A stretch of 64,000 nt of DNA from Straminergon stramineum (Eukaryota > Streptophyta > Bryopsida > Hypnales > Calliergonaceae): assembly GCA_963920665.1 (NCBI GenBank), contig OY987266.1, positions 16,621,001 through 16,685,000 on the forward strand, in the 5' to 3' direction. Positions 22,401 through 33,904 of the stretch are shown here, piece by piece. Both the position numbers and the translations under genes were made by a program. The notes under the pieces are model-generated. The model had not been told where the DNA came from and searched no databases. It saw nothing but the letters and a program-made list of their open reading frames with translations. The number at the start of each line of letters is the position of its first letter. Positions within the stretch are counted from its first letter, which is position 1.

Positions 22401-25130
22401 ATGGACAGCGTGACAGAAGGAGTTGTGAGGTTGTTCACTGTGTTTTGGAATCTATTGTCTTTTTTCCGCAGTTTCACCACGCCTGCCGTATGCTGATAAA
22501 CAAAAAAGGCGCAACTCACTACTACCTGCTGAATTGCTGATGGGGTGTGCATCGAACTTGCAGATGAACTGACTTCTTTCTGATTCGGGATAAGGTAAAA
22601 CAGCCCGTTACGGACCTTTTACCCATTGTGGACTCCTAAGAATGCCCCCACTATGGTTTTCTTTTAGTTATTGAGATTTGGGCCACATTCAATGTCTTAG
22701 CCAACTGGAATGGAGTAATTAGTGACCACAATCAGAACTTTCAGTTTTTTAGTGTTAGTTCATTGTAGGAAGTGCCTTTTTCAGGTCTTCCATGTTACAA
22801 AATATTGTGACCGCAATAGGTGAGTAAGATAAGTGTTATGGATCAGTTTTGGTTGGTTTGGGGGTAGCCTACAAACTCTTTAGGCTATGATGGTCTATAC
22901 ACTTCAAAAATTCAATAACAAATTCACACTTTGTCAAAAAAAATATAGTTTCAATTGCTCTTGCCATTTCTATCATGTGACTTTCTTTAGAAATAAAAGT
23001 AGAAAATTTCAGAAATGACAAGAAGGCCCCCCACCCTATTTGGTCCATAATGGGTTGTTTTACCTTATATTGATCACAACATAAGGTGGACCAGCCTAGT
23101 ACCACCCAAATTAGAATTTCACCCTCATGTACATGGGGGGGATATTTTTGATCAAAAATGTTCTCTCTAGGACAAAAGGACGGAATTGAGGTGGGGGTGG
23201 TAATAGACTAGTCCACCTTCATTGTGGACCTGGAGGACACAACTCCAAAAATTACATCTTAGGGAGAATTTGGGATAAACTTATATATTATTTATCTTGT
23301 ATGGTCAAATCTGGAAATTTGAACTAATACAATAGTTCAAGACATTCACAACTTTTTTCAACTTAGAAGTTGGGGTCCCTTTGCTTCCCATGAATTCAAG
23401 TTCCTCAGATTGTAGAAAAGCTAAAAATGCAAGCTTACTTGTGACTTGTAGGCTATTGTAAGAAGACCACCATTCACCCCACTTTACCCCATCCTTGCGT
23501 CCTTCCTATGCAAGAATGTCATGTTGCTTAGTCTATAGTGAGTCTCTTGACTCCCTTTTCTATTACCTAATATTACATATTACCTACTCAAATCACTAAA
23601 GAGATTGATGGGTAGGATTCAAACAAGTTGAATTTGCTATGTTTAAGTTATATTGGACTTAATATCATCTAAGATTATTACTTCACAAGAGTTGCTAGTG
23701 TGTGTGTATATATATATACCACAACAAACTAGCTTCATTCAATGCTATAATCAATATCATCCCTTGGGGAGGGGCAACATGTAATCAAATTGCACCATTT
23801 CTAAATAAATCTCTACTTTTCATTAAATAGAAGTATTCCTTTTTCGCCCATTTTTTTTTCATTTCTATGCAAAATGTGGTGATTGTGAAGTTGTTGAAAT
23901 GAAATAATCAATAACCAAAACTCTAGTTTAATTACTACTTGCAGGTACCTCTATCCTAAGTTACTACAATGACCAACAGCCACGATGAAGTCCACGTTAA
24001 ACCCTCACCTCTAATGACCCAAGTGCCCATTTTTTGGTTGATGCCCGCTTTTTTGAGTTGCCCGTTTTTTTGAGTTGCTTGTTCTCAAATTTTGAGATTT
24101 TTTAAAAATAAAAATAACTTCCAGAAACAGGCCGTGGTATGAATCTAATGGTGAGAGTTTCATCAAATTATGAGTTAAACTCAGCCTCCTGGAATTAAAC
24201 TAAAATTGAGTGGTGTAGTGTAGTTCATGGCTCATGTTTCTCGCTTCAAGTTCTAAAATATACACCACCATTGCAATTTTTTTCTTGAAATAGAATTACT
24301 TTCATTTGTGTCCACAATGATTGCCTTGAACATTATCTAAAATTGTATCACCGCAAACCAAACAAATTTGTCCTATGACTATTGTTGCATGCAAAAGGAG
24401 CTCTCATTTTATAATCAAGTGAAGACAAATTGGAACTTCAATTGTGTGAAATACAAGAACAATAGTCATACACGAGATGCAAAAGTTACAAGAAATCAAT
24501 GCTAAAAACATTTGGAACACCTCATCTGGGAAGCAACCCTAAACCATGGCTGAATAACATGGCACCGGACCGCCCTCCTTTGCAACAAGTACCCAACCAA
24601 ACTAAAAAAATTCCTATGTTAGTTCGACAACACTTGTCTCTATACCCCATTCTTGGGAGCTTGACAAGGCATGTCCATCACTTGAAACTTGAAGAAACCC
24701 ACTTGTGGGTCATTTGTATAATTTAGCATTGGTTGTTTTGGGTTGCTAGGGTCGGTTCTCCTCATTTTTTCTCTAAGGCTTTGCCCTCGGTTCTACCAAT
24801 TGTTCTTGTCTTTTCTTGGAATAAACTCCAGGTTTCAGGGGGGAAAAAAGAAAAAAGAAAAAATTTGATAGATTTTCTATAAATTTGTACCCTACTTTCA
24901 ATATCCTCATGTTGACCATTGTACATCAAGCATCTACTTCCTCTCTAGATTTTGTAAGGCACTCTTAGGGTCACTTCACACTACAGCACAAGGTTGAGAG
25001 TCCGTCGATTTCAGCCAATGAGATTGCAGAAACCCAAGAGTTTGGCCTCTCGAGCCTTCACACAAGGAGGCACAACCCAAAGTCCATTGCCTACTTGTCT
25101 ACCTACATGGCACCCAAACGCCTACATGGC
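22401..25130. other. AT-rich intergenic DNA, no gene seen
   Basis: No supported frame. There is a short (TA)n run at 23705-23717. The 24499-24726 and 24994-25227 plus frames have ordinary composition but no motif. Near 24000-24080 the phrase TTTTTTGAGTTGC is repeated twice. Confidence 0.5.
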
Positions 25131-25133
25131 GAT

Positions 25134-25194
25134 GGACTCTCGATTAGAGTTTGGGTCGCCATTTTTGGCCAACCCAAACTCTAATCGAGAGTCC
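25134..25194. repeat. Perfect 23-bp inverted repeat with 15-base loop
   Basis: Left arm 25134-25156 and right arm 25172-25194 are exact reverse complements (arm starts GGACTCTCGATTAGAG). The phrase GAGAGTCCGTC also occurs once more upstream at about 24996. Perfect arms in otherwise worn DNA suggest a recent insertion or a functional hairpin. Confidence 0.85.
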
Positions 25195-25282
25195 GTCAAG
25201 TTTTTTTCAGAATCTGACAAAATTTGAGCCATTAGATCGGACTGTTTTTGTAGAACTAGGTAGGATGCCCTCCCTTGTTTAT

Positions 25283-25310
25283 TTGTTTATTTGTTTATTT
25301 GTTTATTTGA
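25283..25310 (+). repeat. (TTTATTTG)n short tandem repeat
   Basis: Four copies of TTTATTTG or GTTTATTT in series. Confidence 0.75.
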
Positions 25311-25615
25311 ACCCTAGTCTCCACCATTACAATGGGGAGTCTTTGCATTCTATGAACCTACTTCCCTTCAATGTTTAATGCCACCTTTTCATTCCATTTA
25401 TATCCTTCATATTCCTTGTTTAATGATGAGAGCATGTGCTGTAATTATTTTTCCAAGGCCATTTTTGACTCCTTTCTCATATTTTTTAACCTTTTGCTTC
25501 AAAATATTGTCACATGGGTGACAATTTATTGAAAATTTCAGAAATTGGATGGATTAGAAGTCGAAAAAATGGAATAGGTTTGGACTTTGGGCTTGGACTT
25601 TGGACTTTGGCCTTT

Positions 25616-25760
25616 GGAGGCTTCACACTATGGCCGGCCGAAGGCTCCAATTCCTAGTTTTTTTGGCCTATTTATTGCTCATTTCCTTGGACTCTCATCA
25701 AAGTTTGGCCACTCAATCCCACGGCCTCTCGACTTGGACGGCCATAGTGTGAAGAGGCCC
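25616..25760. mobile_element. Possible small inverted-repeat element (MITE-like)
   Basis: Left arm GGCTTCACACTATGGCCG (about 25619-25636) is answered by CGGCCATAGTGTGAAGAGGCC (25739-25759) on the right: about 18 of 20 bases pair. The total size is about 145 bp. I find no convincing target duplication, so it could also be the remnant of a larger element. Confidence 0.4.
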
Positions 25761-27441
25761 TTAATTTCGGAGACATTCTGGGTAAGTTGTGAGTGATCCT
25801 ACCTCACTACCTCAGTCCTTGATCACCCTTAGTTACAGTGTGCATTATTTACCATAAATATCTACGCTACCGGTGCATGATTGGGAGCATTTTCAGGCAA
25901 CTAGCTTCCGTGGTTGCAGTATGGCATTGTATGTAAGATAATTAGATTGCAGCTCGCCAGAGTCTGTAATCAGATGGCAGATTACTGCAGCAAAGGGACT
26001 GGAAAGCAGCACTTGTGGCAGCTAATTATTTCATTTCAGAATTAGCCACGACCTCCTGGAACTTAGATCAATGTGCAGCCCAGCCCACAACTCCGCAAGC
26101 AGCCCAGTGAGTTCTTTTAATAACTTAACTTAACTTACTTCTTTTACAGAGTTTTCACTCAAAAGTGATTCAAGCACCACTCGCTTGCCCTCCCGGCCAC
26201 TCGTACTTTTCTTCCTGCAGTAAAGGCTCCTTTACTTGTGTCAAAAAAAACACTAAGCTACTACAAGCACCATGTGTGTAAATTACACGGCAAGGTCGGG
26301 CATCCTTTCTGACAGATGCTAAGTTCATTGATGACAAATGTTTGTACTTGAACCGCCGATCTCTTTTACTTTATCATACACTGAAACACTCAACATCCGA
26401 GTTCCCTGAAATTTATTAGCTTCACACCTGGAACCTCTGCAATTCAGCTATGGCTTTTACTTTGCCTCGATGGCAGTAAGCTTACGAAAAGATGATCAAA
26501 TTAAAAGACCCCGCCAGGCTACTTGTGGTTGGTGGGCTATGTATTTTATTCTTTTGCAATGAAATTCCGTTTCATCTGTGTCAATAAATAAATAAAACTA
26601 AAAAGACTGCTATATTAAGTTAAGTTAAGCGGTAAGCTAGAGGTAAGCTGAGCTTAATAACAAAAGTAAACAATAGTATCTGTCTGTTCATGCACTTCAT
26701 TACGAAGAGGCGAACTTACATCTGTAACTTAGTTCTGTACACTTGGAAGGATATGTCAGGGTTCAGATTTGCCTCTGCGTATGTCCCGAGGCAATGAATC
26801 CCAGACGATACAGGAAGGCATAAGATAATCTGGCTCCTCGAACCTTGCACTAGTTTCTACAGTAGCTCAATTCTTTTCCTCCTATTTGTTTTGTTTTATT
26901 CTATGTATGGCAAATGAAGCCATTAAGTATTGTAAGTCGACCTCCGAAAGCAGTTGATGTAGTCTAAGTTACCTCTCGTCTTCGCTGTATTGTACGAATG
27001 TAGAATATGCCTTTTTTTTACTTCTGCTCTGAGGAACTGAATCCAGATACCTTCACAGAAAGGAGGCACCAGAAGTCGCCTTACAAGTTGACTTACGGGA
27101 CTTAAAATTGTTAAGAATAAACAAGCAATCGCATCTCCTTCCATCCACAAGTGACAAGGATCGCTTAGATTTTTGTTTTCCTTGTTGATTACTGTGCAAG
27201 TGCGCATTCTTTCTAATTTCGGTGTTTTACAGCTGCATTTGTCGCCAATCAATGCATTGATCGTCGCATTGATCACCGCAGTAATGAACGTGGCGGCTGC
27301 ACTGTCAGATCCTGAAGCAAAGACCGTGTAGAAATTCAGAGAAAAAAGCTGTATTTTTCAATGGAATCTTTGGATTTCTCATTACTATGGAATAGCGGAT
27401 CCTAAACTCCTCAGTGCAATACACCTTCGAGCATCTTCACC
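25761..27441. other. Balanced-composition intergenic DNA with retroposon-like tails
   Basis: No gene recognised; the longest frame (26923-27276, minus) has no motif. At 26556-26603, GCAATGAAATTCCG followed by TTTCATCTGTGTCAA and an A-rich AATAAATAAATAAAA tail looks like a LINE/SINE 3' end; a shorter one is at 26225-26255. TTAACTTAACTTAAC (26121-26137) and its complement (26617-26630) form a separated inverted pair. Confidence 0.45.
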
Positions 27442-27444
27442 ATT

Positions 27445-27767
27445 AGGGTAATCACAGTTCCTCCACCATCAAAATTTTCCATGGAGAATGAGAAGTAATA
27501 GGAACTAATGGGAAGCATTAGTAGGTGAAGGAAGTGTGACATCCCTTATTCATTTAGAAAATGAGATGTGGAGAATCGATGGGGAGCCATAGCATAGTCT
27601 GAAATAGAATATTCTTCTTTGAAAAGGTTTTCTCCATGTCCATTCTTCCCCTCTGGAGGAGAAGAATGGCCGTGGAGAAAACTTCTCCAAAGAAGAATAT
27701 TTCCTTTCTACACGCATGCAGAGAGCCAACCCAAAATTTGAGACAAGGGAAAAACTGTGACTACCCT
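27445..27767. mobile_element. MITE of 323 bp with AGGGTA termini
   Basis: The left end AGGGTAATCACAGTT pairs with the right end AACTGTGACTACCCT (one mismatch in 15). The three bases ATT flank both sides (27442-27444, 27768-27770); TA cannot be excluded as the target because the ends read TTAGGG and CCCTAT. Inside, 27608-27701 forms a second strong hairpin centred on CCTCTGGAGG with AATATTCTTCTTTG-type arms. There is no coding frame. Confidence 0.6.
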
Positions 27768-27770
27768 ATT

Positions 27771-28651
27771 GCACACTAAAATTTACATGTTATAATTTCA
27801 CATCTATAGTTGACAAGATCTCTATTCTTGTGTCCCCTCCTTGCATTCTAAATGTGTCCCATAAATAGTGTATTAACAAACTAGAGGTTGAATCTAGAAA
27901 AAAAAATAATACTCCATAATATGTTTAAATTTGGTAAGCCCAATTTTGATACTAGAGGATATTCTTTGGAGAATATTTGAAAGGTCTCATAATATTTTTC
28001 CATCCTTGTAACCATATGTCAAATCTTTCCAATGAAGTGGTGTAGATGTAGCAAATGCCATATGTACTCTTAAGGTATATTACCTATTTTCAACAATGAA
28101 CCTATTTGTGCAATATAGTATGGCCTATTTTTGTGCACAAGGGGAATATGATGTGATTTAGCAACTTCTTTATTGTTTGAAGAAGAACACATTGAATGAT
28201 ACCTTATAAAAAAACTTTAAGTTTTGCACTTTGCATGCAAAAAAAGGTTTGCCTATACATCGAGAACAAGTTAGATTGTAATCTACACTTCCTTAATTTT
28301 TACTAATTATAGTTTTAATGAAAAAATAGGAAAAAAATAGTGCAATTTACATTATTTATATTCCTTGACTACAAAAAATTATCCCTACTATCATCGTTCA
28401 ATTGGGCATATGCTAAAAGACTAAAAATTGTTGAAAAGAGATTATATACCTTAGAGCATGGACTCCACATGGCTACTAATGCCCTCAATAAGGTAGTTTG
28501 AAAGGTAACTACACCTACAAACATTTCATCATTATTCCTATCACCACACAATTTTAGTTTTTTCTTGAAAGAAGGCATTAGAAGTTGTTTTTTACAAGAG
28601 TTTTAATTTAAGAGAGACCATAAATTTTTACCATCTCCTTCCATCATATCA
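27771..28651. other. AT-rich intergenic DNA, nothing supported
   Basis: The only longer frame (28369-28578, minus) has no motif. Confidence 0.5.
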
Positions 28652-28654
28652 TTT

Positions 28655-28826
28655 CACTATAAGAAAATTGTATTGCAATGAACAAAAGCTAGGTGACATT
28701 TTTGTTCATTGCAACACGGTTTTTAGAAAATTGTGTTCACCGCAACATAGTTTTCTAAAAATTGTGTTGCAGTGAATAAAAATGTCACCTAACTTTTGTT
28801 CACTTCAATACAGTTTTCTACTAGTG
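28655..28826. mobile_element. CACTA-type hairpin MITE, 172 bp
   Basis: It begins CACTATAAGAAAA and ends TTTTCTACTAGTG; TTT flanks both sides (28652-28654, 28827-28829). Three-base duplications and CACTA ends are the marks of CACTA (En/Spm) elements. Arms 28655-28730 and 28751-28826 (76 bases each) pair along their length at roughly 85 percent by eye, around a 20-base loop. Transcribed, it would fold into a long hairpin. Confidence 0.8.
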
Positions 28827-28829
28827 TTT

Positions 28830-29229
28830 GCAAACAAACACCATTGAAACTTGGATTTAAAATTTTTTTATTGTGCATTGTTCTAATTTTAGTATTTTAT
28901 AGCTACATTTGTGCCTATATATGCAATGATCTTAGAAGAACTACACCTAAATGTATATAAATAAGCAATTCAATATGGTTTTCATTATTATATTGATTTT
29001 TTTTTTAGGGCCTTGTAGGTAGTCAAAAAATGTATTTTAAGAAAATCTACAATTTCTTTTTGACTATCGAGTTTTCAATATATAATAATGGGAACTGCAT
29101 TGAATTGCTTATTTGTGCAATTTTAGGTTTAGTTACCTTAAATCTAAAACCCTTCCATTACCATACTATATTGCTATATACACATATGATTGTACAATTT
29201 CACACGTGAAAGGAGCCCATTTATCCTTT
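28830..29229. other. AT-rich intergenic DNA, nothing supported
   Basis: I see no frame, terminal repeat or hairpin to support. Confidence 0.5.
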
Positions 29230-29233
29230 TTAA

Positions 29234-29610
29234 TCCCCAAGTGCTCCAATGTCCACTTTTGGGACAACAAACATATTGAAACTCAAGTTTCATCTTCATT
29301 ACTGCTTGGTGAAAGTCATTATAATTTGTGGAGATACTTTATCAAGTTGTTCAAATTCATGGTTGGATTTGATGTCACTAGAGTACATATTTTGTTCTAA
29401 AATTTGTGCAAGTATGTCAAATGGTTGGCCAAGCCAAAATTGCATTGACTCTAGTTCAAAATTGGATTTGCAAAAATGAGAGTCATAGATTTGAAGAACA
29501 CAAAAATTTCAAAAAAATCACCATGTCAAGAGAACCTCATTTCAAATCTATTCCAACAAATTTTACTCAAAACATGATAATATTTCGCTATTATACTCAA
29601 AAAATGCACC
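29234..29610 (-). mobile_element. Partial copy of the 561-bp TTAA-bounded family
   Basis: TTAA (29230-29233) precedes TCCCCAAGTGCTCC, the same degenerate end seen at 7233. The following stretch aligns with the reverse complement of 8800-9169, including the CAAAATTGGATTTG, AGAACACAAAAATTTCAAAAAA and AGAGAACCTCATTTCAAATC-type phrases. The other end is missing: from about 29690 the sequence belongs to the repeat shared with 19290. Confidence 0.5.
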
Positions 29611-29689
29611 AATTTCCACAAAATATGGAGTTGTGTACACATGAGAACATTTTCAAGCCCATCAAGGTGGCCCCTCCCAAATGTGCCCT

Positions 29690-29965
29690 TACTCAAAAAT
29701 CCCATCATCACTTTGTGTACATTTCCAAAATCAATATGTACATATGTCAGTAGAAGAAATGATTCCAAAATCTTTCCTCCAAAAAACTTTGATCCTTCAT
29801 AAATTTTGCATATGGTATCCAAATGACATATTCTTTGGTATGTTGGAACCTCTTTTCACTTGCCAACAAGAAAATTTATGAAATTTGACCAATCTAGTAA
29901 TAGTAACTAGGCACAATAGTAGAAAGTGGCGGTTCTAGGGTACCCACTTCCACTGAAGTAGCTTG
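29690..29965 (+). repeat. Interspersed repeat shared with 19290-19565
   Basis: Second copy of the family described at 19290. It sits directly beside the truncated TTAA-type element, so the two were either joined by a rearrangement or one is part of a longer composite. Confidence 0.5.
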
Positions 29966-30476
29966 TTGAATGTATTGTTGCATGCTAATTCTAGTCGATA
30001 TCAATTCGTAAATGTCAACATGGACATTCAGTGTCTGATGGATGACAAAGTATCTTTATCTATGGGACTAATGTGCAACTATTCATCCTCCAAATTTTGT
30101 GTGGAAAGGGGATATTTTCTACAGTAGTTTGACTTCCAATGAGTAATTTTTTACATTTTTTAAAAAGTAAATGATGTCACACAGTTCCAAAAGTGATGAT
30201 TTCCATGGTCACCGGTCCATCCTTCATGAGTTAATATACTGTAACTGAATGTTTTCATACCAAAGTACCGTATGTATATAGATATGTAGACCACGCACGA
30301 CAACATACATTCCAGTGAAGTGGATACTTATTACTTCCCTGCAGAGAAATTGACATCAAAAGTTCTGTAAGTTTAGGGCTTCTGACCAAAAGCCTGACTG
30401 CAGGCACCCAGCTAAGTTACTGAGCCCTTTCCCTGTGAGTTCAGTTGTGCCACAGAATTCCTGTGAATGGACTTGG

Positions 30477-30517
30477 GCAGCAGTACAGTACTCTGGAACA
30501 ATGTACTGTACTGCTGC
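30477..30517. repeat. Perfect 15-bp inverted repeat
   Basis: GCAGCAGTACAGTAC (30477-30491) and GTACTGTACTGCTGC (30503-30517) are exact reverse complements around an 11-base loop. It lies in a balanced-composition stretch (30350-30660) without a recognisable gene. Confidence 0.8.
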
Positions 30518-30668
30518 AGCTTGCATCATCCAGCCCCACGATGATACCAATCCACCAGATGGACGGACATGACAATATGATGACATGGTTTAACTCACTC
30601 ACTGTCCATGGACAATGCTGCATTGGTGAAGGCAGTGCCAGATTCATATCATTATACTTTAATTTTAA

Positions 30669-30860
30669 TTGATATAGAAATTCGAGGAGGAAAATTGGAA
30701 TGGGCATCTAACCCAAGTTGTTTCATGTATTTTGGACCTTCGTGGAGTTAGTTATGAATTTTTGAAGTCGAAATGTAGTGGTCACTAAAAGCAACCACCT
30801 CTTGAAATGGACACTACTGATACATTGAAGAAAGAAAAAAGATACCTACGTGTTAGTGGT
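30669..30860 (+). repeat. Interspersed repeat also at 8405-8600 and 63580-63720
   Basis: Copies share (G)GCATCTAA(C/T)CCAAGT, TTTCAT(A/G)TATTTT, GTGGAGTTA and GAATTTTTGAAGT(T/C)GAAA phrases; the 8405 and 30669 copies continue with GCAACCACCTC(T/C)TGAAATG and ACATTG(A/G)AGAAAG. No coding frame is conserved among them. Confidence 0.55.
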
Positions 30861-33800
30861 TGTTTTTAGAGTAGGATCGTTGCTAAGTATGTGACCTTAA
30901 GTAGAAGAAAATCGATCAAGTTTAGGAATGTGTAAATGAAGAGTTTATTGGGTACTAGTGGTTCTACTAAATATGGTAAATCAATCCAATGCCATCAGGC
31001 ACTTAATTCCAAAATCTATAGGACCCTCCCATTGATGTGAATCTCCCATTCATTTCTGTAGGAGTGTGGAAATCATTTTCTTTGGCCAAGCAATTGGGTT
31101 CCCATTCAAGCATGTTTTGGAGTGCATGTTGGGACATGAAAATTGTGGGATGTTTTATTATATTTTATGCTATATGTTGATTTCAACACCAACACTCAAA
31201 GAGAGAAAAAAGTGCAAGCATGACATTTGACTGCAAGCCACAGATGTTGACTCCCAACACTTGTTTGTTACAAATAGGTCAACAGCATGCAACATTCAAA
31301 GTGAAGGCAGATGTCGAACAAAATCTTGACAAATAGCAAAATGCTTGTTTCTTTATACTATCAATTCAAAGCATCTGGACACCAGCCTACTCCAAGTCAG
31401 TGTGTTCTCCCACTTTTGGCTGTAAACTTGAGAGACAAAAGATGAGTGCAAATGGACCCCAGTTTCACTCACTCATTGAGCACTGCTTTTTTCTTTTTTT
31501 CTTTTTTTTTCTTTAGGTGATGTGATTCTTTGATTGACTTGTCAACGTAATCACCACAAGTGTACATGAATGGGATTGTACAGTACAGCACATCCTGTCC
31601 TTGAGCTCATCTGAGACTTTTGATGGCTTTGGGATGTATTATGAATTTTGCATAAATTTCTTGTAGATCGAATCATCAGTGAGTAGGCAGCCACTGCTGC
31701 AGCTGGCCTTGCATTGCTTAAGTGGCTCGTGTGGGTGGGGACAAGTAATCACTATGTGCAAAATTATTCTGTCGGGACTGTTGGGAGATCTCCCAACCTT
31801 GCTTTGATGTGTTTGTTGTTGCCCCGCCCACCTTCTGCTTAATCATCACTGCAGCAAAATGCACGACATGGAGATTAGTAGTTTGGTACCATCATACCCG
31901 GTCATCGTAGGTTGGAGAACCCAATTTCAGTACCCTTAAAAAACAATCGTAGATGATGAGTACATATCTGGCCACTTTGTGATGAATTCTTGCTTTGCAA
32001 TTTGCAAGTTTGTTGCCACATAGAGCACACCACTCACGAGTCTTGTTTTCTCGTAATACTCATTTCTGAATTAAAATTTGGAACAAATTCCTTGAAATTG
32101 CCTTCTTTTGAGGCTCATGGAAGGCACATACATGTAAATCTCATGCACATTTGTGTCCCAGGACTTTAAAAAAACTCCCTGTAGTATTACTCACATAGTT
32201 TCCTACTTTTTTGCTGGCCAGTACCTTCAATTTCCTGAGTTCTGAGGGCCGACTCTAACAACTAATTGCTTATGCGGAAGTACACTACCTATGTATTTGA
32301 TCTTGTGTTGGTTTATGGTCATCAGATGCCAATAATACTTTGACTTTTAGTAACTTTTATTTGCGTACAATTTGCACCTGATGCATGCTTAGGTGTGGTG
32401 GAATCTCTTTTTTCAGAAAATGATAAGAGTATTAATAAAAATATATGGACTAGTGCAACTACAAACTAGGAACTTGGTTCCTATGCAAAATGTGTCAAAA
32501 TTTGCAAAATGTTTGATGTTCTCCTGCCTTGGTGATTGGAAAGTATTGCAGTCATAGGTAAAAAAGAAGCTAAGCCTCTTGTTGGAACTTACATAAGACT
32601 TGTGCTGTGGATCCAAATCCTTGAGCATAAGTTATTATCAATTTCTCAATGCCTCAAAAAATGGACTAACATACCAAACTGATCCTTCAAAGATAAATCG
32701 TACTCTGGCTGCCTTGGGCCTGATGCAGCAGAATTCTGCAAACTCTGGCCCAGTGAGTACAATTGTAGAAGCTTGATTTAATTGTAGAAGCCTGAAATAG
32801 AAGCTTGGTTCAATGGCTGAACTGAGATAGAAGCTCACCTTTCTGTCAGCTTGAAGCTATCCATCATGTGTGGAGTGCAGAGGCACTAACTTAGAACATG
32901 CATGTTCCAAAGGTTTTGTTTGTTGAACCACTAGTCTGAAAGTGATACATTCCACAGGAGCTCATGATGATAGGGATTTTTTAAAAAGTCACTCTGATCT
33001 TTGTGAGTTGCCTTTGCGTACTGGAAAATTAAAGAGGAAAAAAATCAAGTGCTCTCATTGGAAGGAATCTGCTTGAGCAGTATTGATGGAGGGTGTCCAC
33101 ACACAAGGCTTGTCTCCACATAACTGCTTTTGCTCGAAGCATCCTAACCAACATGCATTTACAACCTGTTTGCAGTACTCTTCAGCTTCTGCCTTAACCA
33201 TGGGCTTCTAGACTTTCCAAAAACAAATCTGACACACAATGTATGGAATGTGTGAAGACGTCAAAGATAATTTCAGTACAAATCAACTTGAGCCTGGACT
33301 TTAGTGAATTGCTAGATTGCTGACTCAAATGATCAAAAGTAAAATATGTGTTAAAAGGGTCTGGGGCATGTGGAGAAACACTAAACACAACTCCAGAGAC
33401 AACCAATCCCAAACAAACAAACAAACTAGGTACATAAAACAATGCCTTGGATTTACCAGAAAAAGGAAGTTGTCTACAATGTGACATCACTTGCAACAAA
33501 ATATCAGAAGTTTGTGAACATGCTTTATTTACAGATTCATCGCCCGTGGAGCAGGTCGGAAATGGCTTGCTCCTATTCTATAATCACCTTAAAATCTCAA
33601 GTGATGCTAAAAGGCCAAAAAACCGAGTCCCACCTGAGTGACTCTTATTGAGTAGTTAGTAATTTCAGGCTTGTCAATGTCCTACTTCAGGAGTATACAT
33701 GAGGGCCTTGCAACCCAGATCTAACAACAGTAAAATAGTGCTAGTTCATTATATACATACTAGTGCTTAGCATGTGTAACAATCACACAACTTCCTGGGC

Positions 33801-33904
33801 ATCATATCTCCACTGGTCCCCATTAATTCCGCAAACTACTGACATTAATTAACTATACCTCATACTGTGCAATTAGTGGTATGTGCACATGATCACACAG
33901 GTCT
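30861..33904. other. Intergenic DNA downstream of the patatin gene, no gene recognised
   Basis: Composition is moderately AT-rich. A pyrimidine tract with CTTTTTTCTTTTTTTTC is at 31489-31515 and a (CAAA)n run at 33413-33426. Short frames such as 33194-33499 (minus) show no family features. The last few hundred bases before 33905 presumably hold the patatin 3' untranslated region. Confidence 0.45.
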
